A stretch of 50,667 nucleotides of DNA from Colwellia sp. (GTDB taxonomy: Bacteria; Pseudomonadota; Gammaproteobacteria; Enterobacterales; Alteromonadaceae), in assembly GCA_029938115.1 (NCBI GenBank), contig JAPYOP010000024.1, positions 17,449 to 68,115 on the forward strand. Reading direction: 5' to 3'. Both the position numbers and the translations under genes were made by a program. Shown here piece by piece: positions 1 through 8,535 of the stretch. Under the pieces are notes generated by a model. The model saw only the letters and a program-made list of their open reading frames with translations. It was not told where the DNA came from and ran no database searches. The stretch's first letter is position 1, and each line of letters opens with the position of its first letter.

Positions 1-40
1 AAGTAAATAAGTAAATAAGTAAATAAGTAAATAAGTAAAT
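1..40. repeat. 8-bp tandem repeat, five copies
   Basis: Five perfect head-to-tail copies of AAGTAAAT start at the first base, so the array may continue outside the window. No gene overlaps it inside the window. It is a simple-sequence tract of the kind that changes length by slippage; no function is claimed. Confidence 0.9.
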
Positions 41-81
41 ATAATTACGAGGAAGGGTAATAAAAACAAAATACAGGGAGG

Positions 82-177
82 TTTTCACCGCGAATTAACG
101 CGGATTTTCACAGATTATGCACACTAAACAGAAAGTCTTTAAATGCGCTAATCTGCGTAATTTCGCGGGAAGCAGTT
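82..177. repeat. Imperfect inverted-repeat element
   Basis: Two arms of about 22 bases, ACCGCGAATTAACGCGGATT near 88-106 and the opposite-strand version AATCTGCGTAATTTCGCGGG at 150-169, face each other across about 45 bases. The arms differ at several positions. This looks like a dispersed non-coding palindromic element between ppnP and the neighbouring locus. It lacks the T-run expected of a terminator. Confidence 0.55.
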
Positions 178-206
178 TTTGTGTCTAACTTTTTAATAGC
201 TGAATT

Positions 207-524
207 TTATTCTTCAATATAACTACAGCAGTAATCTACTAATGTTTTGGCTTTGATTTCAAATTCACTATTCGCCGGCACATAAAAAGACTCTCCGCCT
301 TTAATCGATTGCCATTTGGTCGTTTTTGGTAAAAGAATTTCACAATCGCCCGCGGTGATCTCCATTAACTCTTTTTCAGCAGTACCAAATTTATAATCAC
401 CCGGCATCATAATACCTAACGTTTTAAAACTGCCATCAGCAAAAGTAACTTTACGGCTAGTGACTTTGCCATCAAAATAAGCGCTAGCCGCTTTTTCTAT
501 TTCTACATTGTTAAAAGTAGTCAT
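207..524 (-). CDS. ppnP: Pyrimidine/purine nucleoside phosphorylase PpnP
   Basis: A 105-residue single-domain cupin of the PpnP (YaiE, DUF1255) family, which phosphorolyses many purine and pyrimidine nucleosides to free base and ribose 1-phosphate in the cytosol. Family features are FDGKVTSRKVTF near the N-terminus, LGIMMPGDYKFGTAEKELME in the middle, LLPKTTKWQ, and FYVPANSEFEIK followed by YCCSYI at the end. It is about ten residues longer than the E. coli protein, the extra being at the N-terminus. A ribosome-binding purine tract (AAGAAGGACA) precedes the ATG on the minus strand. It lies downstream of ilvC with a terminator between them, so it is probably a separate unit. Confidence 0.93.
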   Translation of the reverse strand: MTTFNNVEIEKAASAYFDGKVTSRKVTFADGSFKTLGIMMPGDYKFGTAEKELMEITAGDCEILLPKTTKWQSIKGGESFYVPANSEFEIKAKTLVDYCCSYIEE

Positions 525-542
525 ATTTATTGTCCTTCTTTC

Positions 543-576
543 AAAAAAAATGCCACAACATTATTGCGGCATTTTA
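543..576 (-). terminator. Rho-independent terminator of ilvC
   Basis: On the minus strand AAAATGCC and GGCATTTT form an 8-bp stem, followed by an unbroken run of T. It lies just past the ilvC stop and before ppnP. The stem is followed by a shorter T-rich stretch on the plus strand too, so it could act in both directions. Confidence 0.75.
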
Positions 577-632
577 TATATTTATTAGCTATGCATACCT
601 AACAGCGGCACACATAACGCTAGGCAACAGCT

Positions 633-2114
633 TTATGTAGCGCTAGCAATCTTTTTCATATCTTTCATGTAACCACGAAGCTCTTTACCAATCACTTCAA
701 CGCCATGACTGCGAATTGCTTCATTTACTTCAATTAAACGCGCATTATCAACGTTATTTGAAGACTCTTTTAAGCCTTCACCTAATTGCTCTAAGCTTAA
801 GTTAGCCGTGTATTCTTCAAGTAATGGTACCGCAGCATGAGTAAATAAGTAATTACCGTACTCTGCAGTATCTGAAATTACTACGTTCATTTCGTATAAC
901 TTGTTACGCGCAATACAGTTAGCAATTAATGGTGTTTCATGAAGTGACTCATAGTAAGCTGATTCTTCAATAATACCGGCAGCAACCATCGCTTCAAATG
1001 CAAGTTCAACACCGGCTTTGATCATGGCAACAACAAAAATGCCTTTATCGTAATATTCTTGCTCAGTAATTTCAGTGTCACAATCAGCCGCTAATTCAAA
1101 CGTAGATTCAGCTGTTTCTGCACGCCATGTTAATAAGTTAACATCATCATTTGCCCAATCAGCCATCATAGTTTCAGAGAAACGACCTTCGATGATGTCA
1201 TCCATATGCTTTTCAAATAATGGACGTAAAATTACTTTCAATTCTTCAGACATATCAAATGCTTTGATTTTCGCAGGGTTTGATAAACGGTCCATCATAT
1301 TAGTGATGCCACCGTGTTTAAGACCTTCAGTAGTAGTCTCTAAACCGTATTGTAATAATTTACGTGCGTAAGCTGCGTTTATACCTTGAGCAAGTAATTG
1401 CTTGTGGCCAAGTACTGCAGCAGTTTGCAACATACCACAAAGAATAGTTTGCTCGCCCATTAAGTCAGATTTAACTTCAGCAATGAAAGATGATTCAAGC
1501 ACACCCGCTCTATCACCACCGGTAGCACTTGCGTAAGCTTTAGCAATAGCTAAACCGTTACCTTGAGGATCGTTTTCTGGATGAACTGCGATAAGCGTTG
1601 GTACACCAAAACCACGTTTGTATTCTTCTCGTACTTCAGTGCCTGGACATTTAGGAGCAACCATAACAACCGTGATATCAGAACGTACTTGCATGCCTTC
1701 TTCAACAATGTTGAAACCATGTGAGTAAGAAAGCGTAGCGCCTTGCTTCATCAAAGGCATTACCGCCGTAACAGCAGACGTATGCTGCTTATCTGGCGTA
1801 AGGTTTAATACTAAATCAGCTTGAGGAATTAAGTCAGCATAGTTACCCACCGTAAAACCATTTTCGCTCGCCCATTGGTAAGACTGACGTTTTTCAGCGA
1901 TTGCTGCATCACGTAAAGCGTAAGAAATATTTAAACCAGAATCGCGCATGTTCAAACCTTGGTTCAAACCTTGTGCGCCACAACCAACAATTACAATGTT
2001 CCAATCTTTGATGAAGTTACAACCATCGCTGAATTCTTCACGTTTCATAAAACGACATTTGCCTAATTGGCCAAGCTTTTCACGTAAGCTTAAAGTATTG
2101 AAATAATTGCTCAT
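633..2114 (-). CDS. ilvC: Ketol-acid reductoisomerase (class II)
   Basis: The 493-residue protein is the long (class II) enterobacterial form of IlvC, with duplicated C-terminal helical domains; class I enzymes are about 330 residues. It converts 2-acetolactate or 2-aceto-2-hydroxybutyrate to the dihydroxy acid using NADPH and Mg2+, the second step of valine/isoleucine synthesis. A Rossmann motif GCGAQG lies at residues 44-49, the phosphate-binding stretch [11 protein letters not shown] follows, and [12 protein letters not shown] is the conserved catalytic-domain entrance. The start fits E. coli IlvC (MANYFNTL-type N-terminus). It is divergent from ilvY, its usual activator, as in E. coli. 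Confidence 0.97.
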   Translation of the reverse strand: MSNYFNTLSLREKLGQLGKCRFMKREEFSDGCNFIKDWNIVIVGCGAQGLNQGLNMRDSGLNISYALRDAAIAEKRQSYQWASENGFTVGNYADLIPQADLVLNLTPDKQHTSAVTAVMPLMKQGATLSYSHGFNIVEEGMQVRSDITVVMVAPKCPGTEVREEYKRGFGVPTLIAVHPENDPQGNGLAIAKAYASATGGDRAGVLESSFIAEVKSDLMGEQTILCGMLQTAAVLGHKQLLAQGINAAYARKLLQYGLETTTEGLKHGGITNMMDRLSNPAKIKAFDMSEELKVILRPLFEKHMDDIIEGRFSETMMADWANDDVNLLTWRAETAESTFELAADCDTEITEQEYYDKGIFVVAMIKAGVELAFEAMVAAGIIEESAYYESLHETPLIANCIARNKLYEMNVVISDTAEYGNYLFTHAAVPLLEEYTANLSLEQLGEGLKESSNNVDNARLIEVNEAIRSHGVEVIGKELRGYMKDMKKIASAT

Positions 2115-2217
2115 GGTCTTTCCTACTATAATTTTAAATAAGTAATCTGGTGGATAAAAGTGTCAGCTTTTCTGACGATGCTTTTTACAATGAAAGTATC
2201 ATACCCTAGCCATACCG

Positions 2218-2263
2218 TTGCAAAAAGTGATATATTCGCATCGATGCATTGCGATTTACGCAA
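2218..2263. promoter_or_regulatory. Probable IlvY operator region between ilvC and ilvY
   Basis: A clean dyad TTGCGATTTACGCAA lies at 2249-2263, 26 bases before the ilvY start. An overlapping 19-base dyad with arms TCGCA/TGCGA covers 2236-2254, and a half-like site TTGCAAAAAGTGATA lies at 2218-2232. LysR proteins bind dyads of this size, and IlvY is known to bind tandem operators in this same divergent gap in E. coli. Assigning these particular dyads to IlvY is inference. Confidence 0.55.
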
Positions 2264-2288
2264 CAACAGTCAAATTATGGAAGTCTTT

Positions 2289-3167
2289 ATGGATCAAAAA
2301 TCATTTAATATGTTTGTGCATTTAAGCCAAACCTTACATTTTGGCAAAACAGCGCAAGCTTTTCATATGAGTCCATCAACATTAAGTCGTGCCATACAGC
2401 GCATTGAACAAAGTGTTGGCAGCGAATTATTATTGCGCGACAATCGCAGTGTTGTGCTAACCGAGGCAGGAAAAAAGTTTCAGCAATATGCTCAACAACA
2501 AATTGACCAGTGGCAAGTATTCAAGCAATCTTTAGATGAGAATCAGCAAGTACTTACAGGCAAGCTCAGTGTTTACTGCTCGGTTACTGCCGCCTACAGT
2601 CATTTACCGCCCTTGCTAGAGCGTTTTCGCCAACAGCATCCATTAGTAGAAATCATGTTAACCACCGGTGATGCAAGTGATGCTCTAGAGCAAGTGCAAA
2701 ATAAATCTGTTGATTTTGCTATTGCGGCCAACCCTGAAAGTTTGCCGCGCAGTGTTTATTTTCAGCACCTAGCCACTATTCCGCTCGCCGTGATCGCCCC
2801 AACGATGGTTTGTAAAGTTCAACAACAATTTCAATCCGATGTTTTGAGTTGGTCTGAAATTCCAATAATTTTACCTGAGCACGGCCCTGCTCGAAAACGT
2901 TTTGAGCTTTGGTATCGTAAAAAGCAGCAAGGTAAAGCCAATATCTACGCTACCGTTTCCGGTCATGAAGCCTTAGTGAGCATGGTCGCCTTAGGCTGTG
3001 GCGTTGGCATAGTTCCGCAAGTCGTTGTGGAAAATAGCCCCGTGAAAGACCGTGTTCAGTACTTGCACGGTGTTGGCGAGATAGAACCTTTTGAATTGGG
3101 CGTGTGTTGTTTAAATCAAAGCAAGGCACAACCACTAATCAAAGCGTTCTTCGATGCGATCACTTAG
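2289..3167 (+). CDS. ilvY: LysR-type activator IlvY
   Basis: The 292-residue LysR regulator has an N-terminal winged helix-turn-helix (residues about 4-62: FVHLSQTLHFGKTAQAFHMS, then LSRAIQRIEQSVGSELLLRD) and a periplasmic-binding-like effector domain. IlvY activates ilvC when bound to acetolactate or acetohydroxybutyrate. The reading frame is open upstream to 2160, but the ATG at 2289 has GGAAG five bases before it and gives the usual length of about 295 residues, so I use it. It is divergent from ilvC and convergent with comM, which ends 32 bases away. Confidence 0.9.
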   Translation: MDQKSFNMFVHLSQTLHFGKTAQAFHMSPSTLSRAIQRIEQSVGSELLLRDNRSVVLTEAGKKFQQYAQQQIDQWQVFKQSLDENQQVLTGKLSVYCSVTAAYSHLPPLLERFRQQHPLVEIMLTTGDASDALEQVQNKSVDFAIAANPESLPRSVYFQHLATIPLAVIAPTMVCKVQQQFQSDVLSWSEIPIILPEHGPARKRFELWYRKKQQGKANIYATVSGHEALVSMVALGCGVGIVPQVVVENSPVKDRVQYLHGVGEIEPFELGVCCLNQSKAQPLIKAFFDAIT

Positions 3168-3199
3168 TATCAAGTTTATTGAGTTAATCCCGTGACTGA

Positions 3200-4723
3200 T
3201 TATACAGCAACTGATTGAGTCAAATGGCGCAGCAGTCTGTCCATAGCACGATAAGATAAAGCCTCGATTAAGTGTTTATGCTCAATATATTCCACCGATT
3301 CCATATCTGCCAAGGTACGAGCAATTTTTAATATTTTATGATGGGCACGAGTAGACAAGCCTAACTTTTCCACGGCAAGCTCAAGAAATTCATTATCATC
3401 TACAGATAAATGGCAATAACTTTTCAGGTCGCTAGTACCAATGTGAGCATTGGCTTTGCCTTGGCGTTCTAATTGCCTTACCCGGCACGCCTGTACTCGC
3501 TGCTGAACTTTTTCACTCGTTTCATTTTGCTCTGTATCAGACGCCCACGTTCCTCGAGGCAAACGAGCAACTTCAATTTGAATGTCAATTCTGTCTAAAA
3601 AAGGGCCTGACAAACGGTTTAAATAACGTAGCACTTGCTCTGGCGTGCTGCGATTATCATTATAAAATCCCGTCGGACTTGGATTCATGGCGGCAATTAA
3701 TTGAAAACGAGCGGGAAAACTTTGCTTGTGCATAGCACGGGAAATGGTGACTTCGCCTGATTCCATCGGTTCGCGCAAAACATCAAGCACCTTACGTTCA
3801 AATTCAGGTAGTTCATCTAAAAAAAGCACGCCATTATGGGCTAAAGAAATTTCACCTGGTTTTGGTTGGCTACCACCTCCTACCAATGCAGCTGACGATG
3901 CGGTGTGATGCGGCGATCTAAAAGGTCGAGTAAGCCATGAATTTATATTAATATTTTGATTACTTATTGACTGAATTGAAGCAACTTCAAGCGCTTCCGT
4001 CTCGGTCATTCTTGGTAGAATTCCAGCTAAGCGGCTCGCCAACATAGTCTTGCCTGTACCCGGTGGGCCAATAAAAAGTAAATTGTGATTACCACTAGCC
4101 GCTATTTCTAAAGCGCGCTTAGCTAGCGGTTGACCAATCACATCACTAATGTCTAACTCATTGATATCGCTAAATTGCTCAATCGTTCTTTCCGCGACCA
4201 AAGGCAAAGACGTCTGCCTTGCAAAGTGAGGGTAAAGTTGGCTCAAATGCTCTATTGCATAAATTTTAGCTTGCTTAACCCAACTGGCTTGTTCACTATT
4301 TTTCAATGGTAAGACTAGAGTTCTTTTACTTTCACAACAAGACATTGCCATAGGGATTTCACCTATAATCGCCCTAAGTTCGCCTGATAATGCTAATTCT
4401 CCTGCAAACTCATATTCAGCTAAATCAACTTTAGGTAACTGCTCTGAAGCCGCTAAAATACCAACAGCAATGGGTAAGTCAAAACGACCACCTTCTTTGG
4501 GTAAATCTGCCGGAGCAAGGTTAACGGTGATTCGCTTGGCGGGAAATTCGTAGCCACAATTAATAATTGCACTACGAACACGATCTTTAGATTCTTTCAC
4601 GGAAGCTTCGGGTAAACCAACAATATGAAAAGCAGGCAAACCGTTAGCTAAGTGAACTTCAACAGTAACAAGAGGGGATTCTAAACCAACACGGGCACGA
4701 CTGAAAACACAGGCAAGCGACAT
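3200..4723 (-). CDS. comM: ComM/YifB AAA+ ATPase (Mg-chelatase-like)
   Basis: A 507-residue protein with the three-part ComM layout: an N-terminal Lon-protease-like fold (MSLACVFSRARVGLE, then the ADLPKEGGRFDLPIAVGILA stretch), a central Mg-chelatase-type AAA+ module with Walker A GPPGTGKT near residue 218, Walker B FLDELPEF, and a C-terminal helical domain with the SYRAMDRLLRH ending. ComM is a hexameric helicase that extends branch migration during natural transformation in Vibrio and Acinetobacter. The length matches E. coli YifB. It is divergent from ilvL, the same neighbour as in E. coli. Confidence 0.95.
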   Translation of the reverse strand: MSLACVFSRARVGLESPLVTVEVHLANGLPAFHIVGLPEASVKESKDRVRSAIINCGYEFPAKRITVNLAPADLPKEGGRFDLPIAVGILAASEQLPKVDLAEYEFAGELALSGELRAIIGEIPMAMSCCESKRTLVLPLKNSEQASWVKQAKIYAIEHLSQLYPHFARQTSLPLVAERTIEQFSDINELDISDVIGQPLAKRALEIAASGNHNLLFIGPPGTGKTMLASRLAGILPRMTETEALEVASIQSISNQNININSWLTRPFRSPHHTASSAALVGGGSQPKPGEISLAHNGVLFLDELPEFERKVLDVLREPMESGEVTISRAMHKQSFPARFQLIAAMNPSPTGFYNDNRSTPEQVLRYLNRLSGPFLDRIDIQIEVARLPRGTWASDTEQNETSEKVQQRVQACRVRQLERQGKANAHIGTSDLKSYCHLSVDDNEFLELAVEKLGLSTRAHHKILKIARTLADMESVEYIEHKHLIEALSYRAMDRLLRHLTQSVAV

Positions 4724-5001
4724 AATAATTCCATTTATTTAATTCCATTTTTATTAGTGTAGGAAAATATTAGGATTTTTTCGACTTTCAACAAAAATAT
4801 ATTATGCCAAATGTGCTTGTTATAACTTTTACTTCTTTAGCAACAAGAAAAAACTCTAAATAAAAAGCTTGCTCAAAACATTAGAGCTATGATACTAATT
4901 TAAATAGAGATGAAAACTGTACATTAAAAAATCTTCACAAAACTATAAATTGTCAGTCTTAAATCGAATTAGATTTTATTTAGAAAGTGAACCAAACAAC
5001 A
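4724..5001. promoter_or_regulatory. Non-coding region upstream of the ilvL leader
   Basis: This AT-rich gap between the divergent comM and ilvL start sites must hold both promoters. I see no confident -35/-10 pair, no long dyad and no credible ORF other than ilvL, which follows it. Confidence 0.4.
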
Positions 5002-5082
5002 ATGCAAAACTTGAGCTCTATTATTATTAACATTCTCGTCGTGGTGATTATTAAATCATCTCGAGGGTTTTCGTTGAGCTAA
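5002..5082 (+). CDS. ilvL: ilv operon leader peptide IlvL
   Basis: A 26-codon ORF with the run IIINILVVVII at residues 7-17. It holds six Ile (all ATT), three Val and three Leu codons, and ends at TAA 5080-5082. An attenuator stem follows directly and ilvG starts 109 bases later. In E. coli the IlvL peptide senses charging of Ile, Val and Leu tRNAs, and the bias here points to the same three amino acids. The ATG has only a weak purine tract (GAAAGTGA) upstream. Too short for routine gene calling; position, composition and the downstream terminator together support it. Confidence 0.9.
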   Translation: MQNLSSIIINILVVVIIKSSRGFSLS

Positions 5083-5140
5083 AGAATAGCAAAACAGAAA
5101 TACAAACCCTCGCTTCGAAAGAACCGAGGGTTTTGTTTTT
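5062..5140 (+). terminator. ilvGMEDA transcription attenuator
   Basis: The terminator is the stem AAACCCTCG (5104-5112) with CGAGGGTTT (5125-5133), 12-base loop, then a T-rich run to 5140. The same CGAGGGTTT occurs at 5062-5070 inside the last codons of ilvL and can pair instead with 5104-5112, forming the antiterminator. A ribosome that finishes ilvL covers 5062-5070, so the terminator forms. A ribosome stalled in the Ile/Val run leaves 5062-5070 free, and transcription continues into ilvG. The pairings are seen directly; the mechanism is the classic amino acid attenuation model. Confidence 0.88.
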
Positions 5141-5191
5141 TCTGGGAAAAATTAAAACGAGTTAAACAACACTACAATTTTTGGAAATATC

Positions 5192-6856
5192 ATGACTGAC
5201 AGCAAGCCGTTAACCGGCGGCGGATTATTATTTAAAGTGCTTGAACAACATGGCGTAAACCATGTTTTTGGCTATCCTGGTGGCGCAATCATGCCCATTT
5301 ACGACGCCTTATATGACAGCGAAGTACAGCACTTTCTCTGTCGACACGAGCAAGGTGCAGCATTTTCAGCGGTTGGTTATGCACGAGCCTCAGGTAAAGT
5401 TGGTGTTTGCATGGCAACTTCAGGGCCAGGTGCAACTAACCTAATTACCGGTCTGGCTGATGCACTTGCTGATTCAATTCCACTTGTTGCTATTACAGGT
5501 CAAGTGCCTACGGCAGCCATGGGTAGTGATGCTTTTCAGGAAATTGATATTTTTGGCTTATCACTCGCTTGTACTAAGCATTCTTTCCAAGTGAGTCATA
5601 TTGATGAGTTAGAAAAAGTATTACATCAAGCCTTTGAAATTGCATTAGAAGGACGTCAAGGTCCTGTGCTTGTCGATATTCCAAAAGATATACAAATGGC
5701 TAGTATTGAACAAACTTTCAAAACGGCTTCACCACTGAAAAATAAGGTGAAATTACCGCTTGCTGATATCAGTAAAGCGCTCGATTTACTTACTCACGCC
5801 AAGCAACCCATTTTATATGTTGGCGGTGGTGTTGGCATGGCAAATGCCATTGAAGAAGTTAGAACTTTTGCAAGCAAAACTGGCTTACCGTCGGTCTCAA
5901 CATTAAAAGGTTTAGGGGCTTTAAATACCAGTGATAAAAACTATTTAGGTATGCTCGGAATGCATGGCACCAAAGCAGCAAATTTAGCGGTCCATGATTG
6001 CGATTTACTCATTGCTGTAGGCGCACGTTTTGATGACCGAGTTACGGGTAAATTAGATCAATTTGCCCCTGATGCTAAAGTAATTCATTTTGATATTGAT
6101 ATTTCTGAAATTAATAAACGCAGAATAGCTGACGCGCCTATTTTAGGTGACTTAAAAGAGAACTTACCTTTATTGACATTGTCACTTAACATCAAAAACT
6201 GGCAAGAAAAAACGCAACAAATGAAGCGCGATTGTGCATGGCGATATGATCATCCTGGTGAACAAATATTTGCCCCTGCGGTGTTAAAAGAAGTCAGTGA
6301 TTTGATGCCAGAAAACACTTGTGTAACGACTGATGTTGGCCAACACCAAATGTGGGCAGCACAGCACATGAGTTTTGATGATCCAAGTAATTTTTTAACG
6401 AGTGGTAGCATGGGTACAATGGGATTTGGTTTACCTGCTGCAATTGGCGCACAAATTAGCCGACCACATGACACCGTCATTACCGTTTCGGGTGATGGTT
6501 CAATCATGATGAATGTGCAAGAATTAGCAACGATCAAACGCTATCAAATTCCAGTAAAAGTAGTGTTAATTGATAATGAAAAATTAGGCATGGTACGCCA
6601 ATGGCAGGATTTATTCTTCGATGGCCGCTTAAGTGAAACCGACTTAGCTGATAACCCTGATTTCATCATGTTAGCGACCGCTTTTGATATAAAGGCTAAA
6701 CTAATAACGAAGAAGAGTGAAGTAACCGCGGCAATCAATGAAATGTTAGATCACGATGGTCCTTATTTACTGCAAGTTAAAATCGATGCAAAAGACAATG
6801 TTTGGCCGCTAGTACCACCAAACAGTGCTAACAATGAAATGATGGAGAGCGCTTAG
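5192..6856 (+). CDS. ilvG: Acetolactate synthase II, large (catalytic) subunit
   Basis: A 554-residue ThDP enzyme that condenses two pyruvates, or pyruvate with 2-oxobutyrate, to the acetohydroxy acids. The N-terminal pyrimidine domain carries the catalytic glutamate E53 in [19 protein letters not shown]. The central FAD/Rossmann domain covers about 195-330. The C-terminal domain has the ThDP motif GDGS from residue 434 through an asparagine in [10 protein letters not shown]. Length and order fit E. coli IlvG; the reading frame is intact, unlike the frameshifted K-12 allele. It is the first structural gene after the attenuator, with one base between its stop and ilvM. Confidence 0.95.
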   Translation: MTDSKPLTGGGLLFKVLEQHGVNHVFGYPGGAIMPIYDALYDSEVQHFLCRHEQGAAFSAVGYARASGKVGVCMATSGPGATNLITGLADALADSIPLVAITGQVPTAAMGSDAFQEIDIFGLSLACTKHSFQVSHIDELEKVLHQAFEIALEGRQGPVLVDIPKDIQMASIEQTFKTASPLKNKVKLPLADISKALDLLTHAKQPILYVGGGVGMANAIEEVRTFASKTGLPSVSTLKGLGALNTSDKNYLGMLGMHGTKAANLAVHDCDLLIAVGARFDDRVTGKLDQFAPDAKVIHFDIDISEINKRRIADAPILGDLKENLPLLTLSLNIKNWQEKTQQMKRDCAWRYDHPGEQIFAPAVLKEVSDLMPENTCVTTDVGQHQMWAAQHMSFDDPSNFLTSGSMGTMGFGLPAAIGAQISRPHDTVITVSGDGSIMMNVQELATIKRYQIPVKVVLIDNEKLGMVRQWQDLFFDGRLSETDLADNPDFIMLATAFDIKAKLITKKSEVTAAINEMLDHDGPYLLQVKIDAKDNVWPLVPPNSANNEMMESA

Positions 6857-6857
6857 T

Positions 6858-7178
6858 ATGAATACGCTTACTTTAAACAACTACACATTAATCATCATGA
6901 CCGATGACAAACAGGTTGTGCTAGAAAGAATTTTACAAGTTACTCGTTACCGTGGCTATTTAATCAATGGTATGACCGCCAAAGTCAATACTGGTACTAA
7001 TATAGCGACCATTGAATTATTCGTCAGTAGCGATCGTCCTATTTCTCTTTTAACGGATCAAATTAATAAACTGGTCGACATCAAGAGTGTCAAGGTAGAC
7101 AATAGCGCGTCACAGCTAGCAATACCCAAACCACCTCAAGGGACGGATTCAGCTGGAATTAGAAACGTTCTTAGGTAA
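6858..7178 (+). CDS. ilvM: Acetolactate synthase II, small (regulatory) subunit
   Basis: A 106-residue protein with one ACT domain (about residues 6-78: LNNYTLIIMTDDKQVVLERI, then RYRGYLINGMTAKV). It begins one base after the ilvG stop, the position of ilvM in the E. coli operon. IlvM stimulates and stabilises the IlvG catalytic subunit. The C-terminal 25 residues (from SASQLAIPKPP) extend past the ACT domain and make it about 20 residues longer than E. coli IlvM. Translational coupling with ilvG is likely from the spacing. Confidence 0.92.
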   Translation: MNTLTLNNYTLIIMTDDKQVVLERILQVTRYRGYLINGMTAKVNTGTNIATIELFVSSDRPISLLTDQINKLVDIKSVKVDNSASQLAIPKPPQGTDSAGIRNVLR

Positions 7179-7304
7179 GGCATTGATTGAAGATAATGGT
7201 TATTCCCTTGTCAAAATCAATAACGCAGCATAAAACGTTTCTAAACCAGTCCTTCGGGGACGTTTGAGTATAGAGCTAAAGAATGTAGTGCTTAATATAC
7301 AATA

Positions 7305-7356
7305 TGTAGGTCGATGCTTGCCTCGACAAATGTCTGATTTAGCTCGTGCCGACCTA
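7305..7356. repeat. REP-like paired palindromes between ilvM and ilvE
   Basis: A 24-base unit starting TGTAGGTCGATGC and ending CTCGACA (7305-7328) is followed by a partner in the opposite sense ending GACCTACA near 7356, so the pair makes a larger TGTAGGTCG...CGACCTACA palindrome. The first unit is the exact reverse complement of 21329-21352, and a related unit is at 36278-36301. Small paired palindromes of this type in operon gaps are typical of REP/BIME elements. The gap between ilvM and ilvE (207 bases) holds no ORF I trust. Confidence 0.7.
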
Positions 7357-7385
7357 CAGCAACACAACAAATTTAGGAAAAGAAA

Positions 7386-8312
7386 ATGGCAAAAGTAAAT
7401 GCAGATCTAATTTGGTTCAACGGTAAACTCATGCCTTGGAAAGACGCCACAGTTCATGTTATGAGCCACGCATTACATTATGGTTCGTCAGTGTTCGAAG
7501 GAATTCGCGCTTATAACACGCATAAAGGCACTTGTATTTTTCGTTTAGAAGAGCACATTAGTCGTTTGTTCGATTCAGCAAAAATTTACCGAATGAATAT
7601 TCCCTTTACGCCTGAGGAAATAATGCAAGCGTGTAAAGATGCGGTAGAAGAGAATAACTTAAAATCAGCATATTTACGTCCATTAGCCTTTTTGGGTGAT
7701 ATTGGTATGGGCTTACGTCCACCTATTGATGCTAAAGCCGATGTAATGATTGCTGCATTTAGTTGGGAAGCCTATTTAGGTGCTGATGCTATCGAAAATG
7801 GTGTTGAAGTAGGTGTATCAAGTTGGAACCGATTAGCACCGAACACTATGCCAACGGCAGCGAAAGCAGGTGGAAACTACCTTTCTTCGCAACTTATTTC
7901 TACCGAAGCTGCTCGTCACGGTTATGCCGAAGGTGTTGCTTTAGATGTGAATAACATGGTTAGTGAAGGTGCCGGTCAAAACTTGTTCTTAATTCGCAAA
8001 GGTATTATTTATACACCACCAGGAACAGCCTCTATTTTACAAGGTTTAACGCGCGATACGGTATTCGTTCTTGCTAAGCAATTAGGTTATGAAGTCCGTG
8101 AAGAAGCTATTTCTCGTGAATCTTTATATCTTGCCGATGAATTCTTTATGTGTGGAACAGCAACTGAAGTGGTACCGGTTAAGTCCGTTGACGGCCTTCC
8201 TGTTGGCAATGGCTCAAGAGGCCCTATAACAAAAGCACTTCAAGAAGCTTTTTTCGGTATTTTTGATGGTTCAACCGAAATTCCAGATAATTGGTTAGAC
8301 CCAATAAAATAA
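7386..8312 (+). CDS. ilvE: Branched-chain amino acid aminotransferase
   Basis: A 308-residue fold-type IV PLP enzyme that interconverts Val, Leu and Ile with their 2-oxo acids using glutamate. Visible features are the N-terminal LIWFNGKLMPWKDATVHVMS, HYGSSVFEGIRAY, the PLP lysine K160 in TAAKAGGNY, EGVALDVNNMVSEGAGQNLF, and the phosphate-binding CGTATEVVPV. Length equals E. coli IlvE. A GGAAAAGAAA ribosome-binding tract precedes the ATG. It is in the ilvGMEDA order, but a repeat-containing 207-base gap separates it from ilvM. Confidence 0.96.
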   Translation: MAKVNADLIWFNGKLMPWKDATVHVMSHALHYGSSVFEGIRAYNTHKGTCIFRLEEHISRLFDSAKIYRMNIPFTPEEIMQACKDAVEENNLKSAYLRPLAFLGDIGMGLRPPIDAKADVMIAAFSWEAYLGADAIENGVEVGVSSWNRLAPNTMPTAAKAGGNYLSSQLISTEAARHGYAEGVALDVNNMVSEGAGQNLFLIRKGIIYTPPGTASILQGLTRDTVFVLAKQLGYEVREEAISRESLYLADEFFMCGTATEVVPVKSVDGLPVGNGSRGPITKALQEAFFGIFDGSTEIPDNWLDPIK

Positions 8313-8535
8313 CTTAGTATCTACTCTCCTCATTGTCATTTGGCACTGTAGCGGCATCGAAAATACTCACTTATATTCATAAGCTCCGTGTTTTCTTTTT
8401 GCTACAGCACCAACTGACCGCGAGTTGAGTAGCAACCTATTATACAAAACAAAAAATTCCTATTTTAAAAATACCTTCAATGAGGGTGTTTTCAAAATAA
8501 AATTTATCTCAGATTTTCAAACGGAACTCAATATC

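Noticed and set aside
6250..6738. Minus-strand open frames inside ilvG
   Set aside because: They are shadows of the conserved ilvG frame, without independent signals; the same holds for other frames inside ilvC, ilvD, ubiB and letB.
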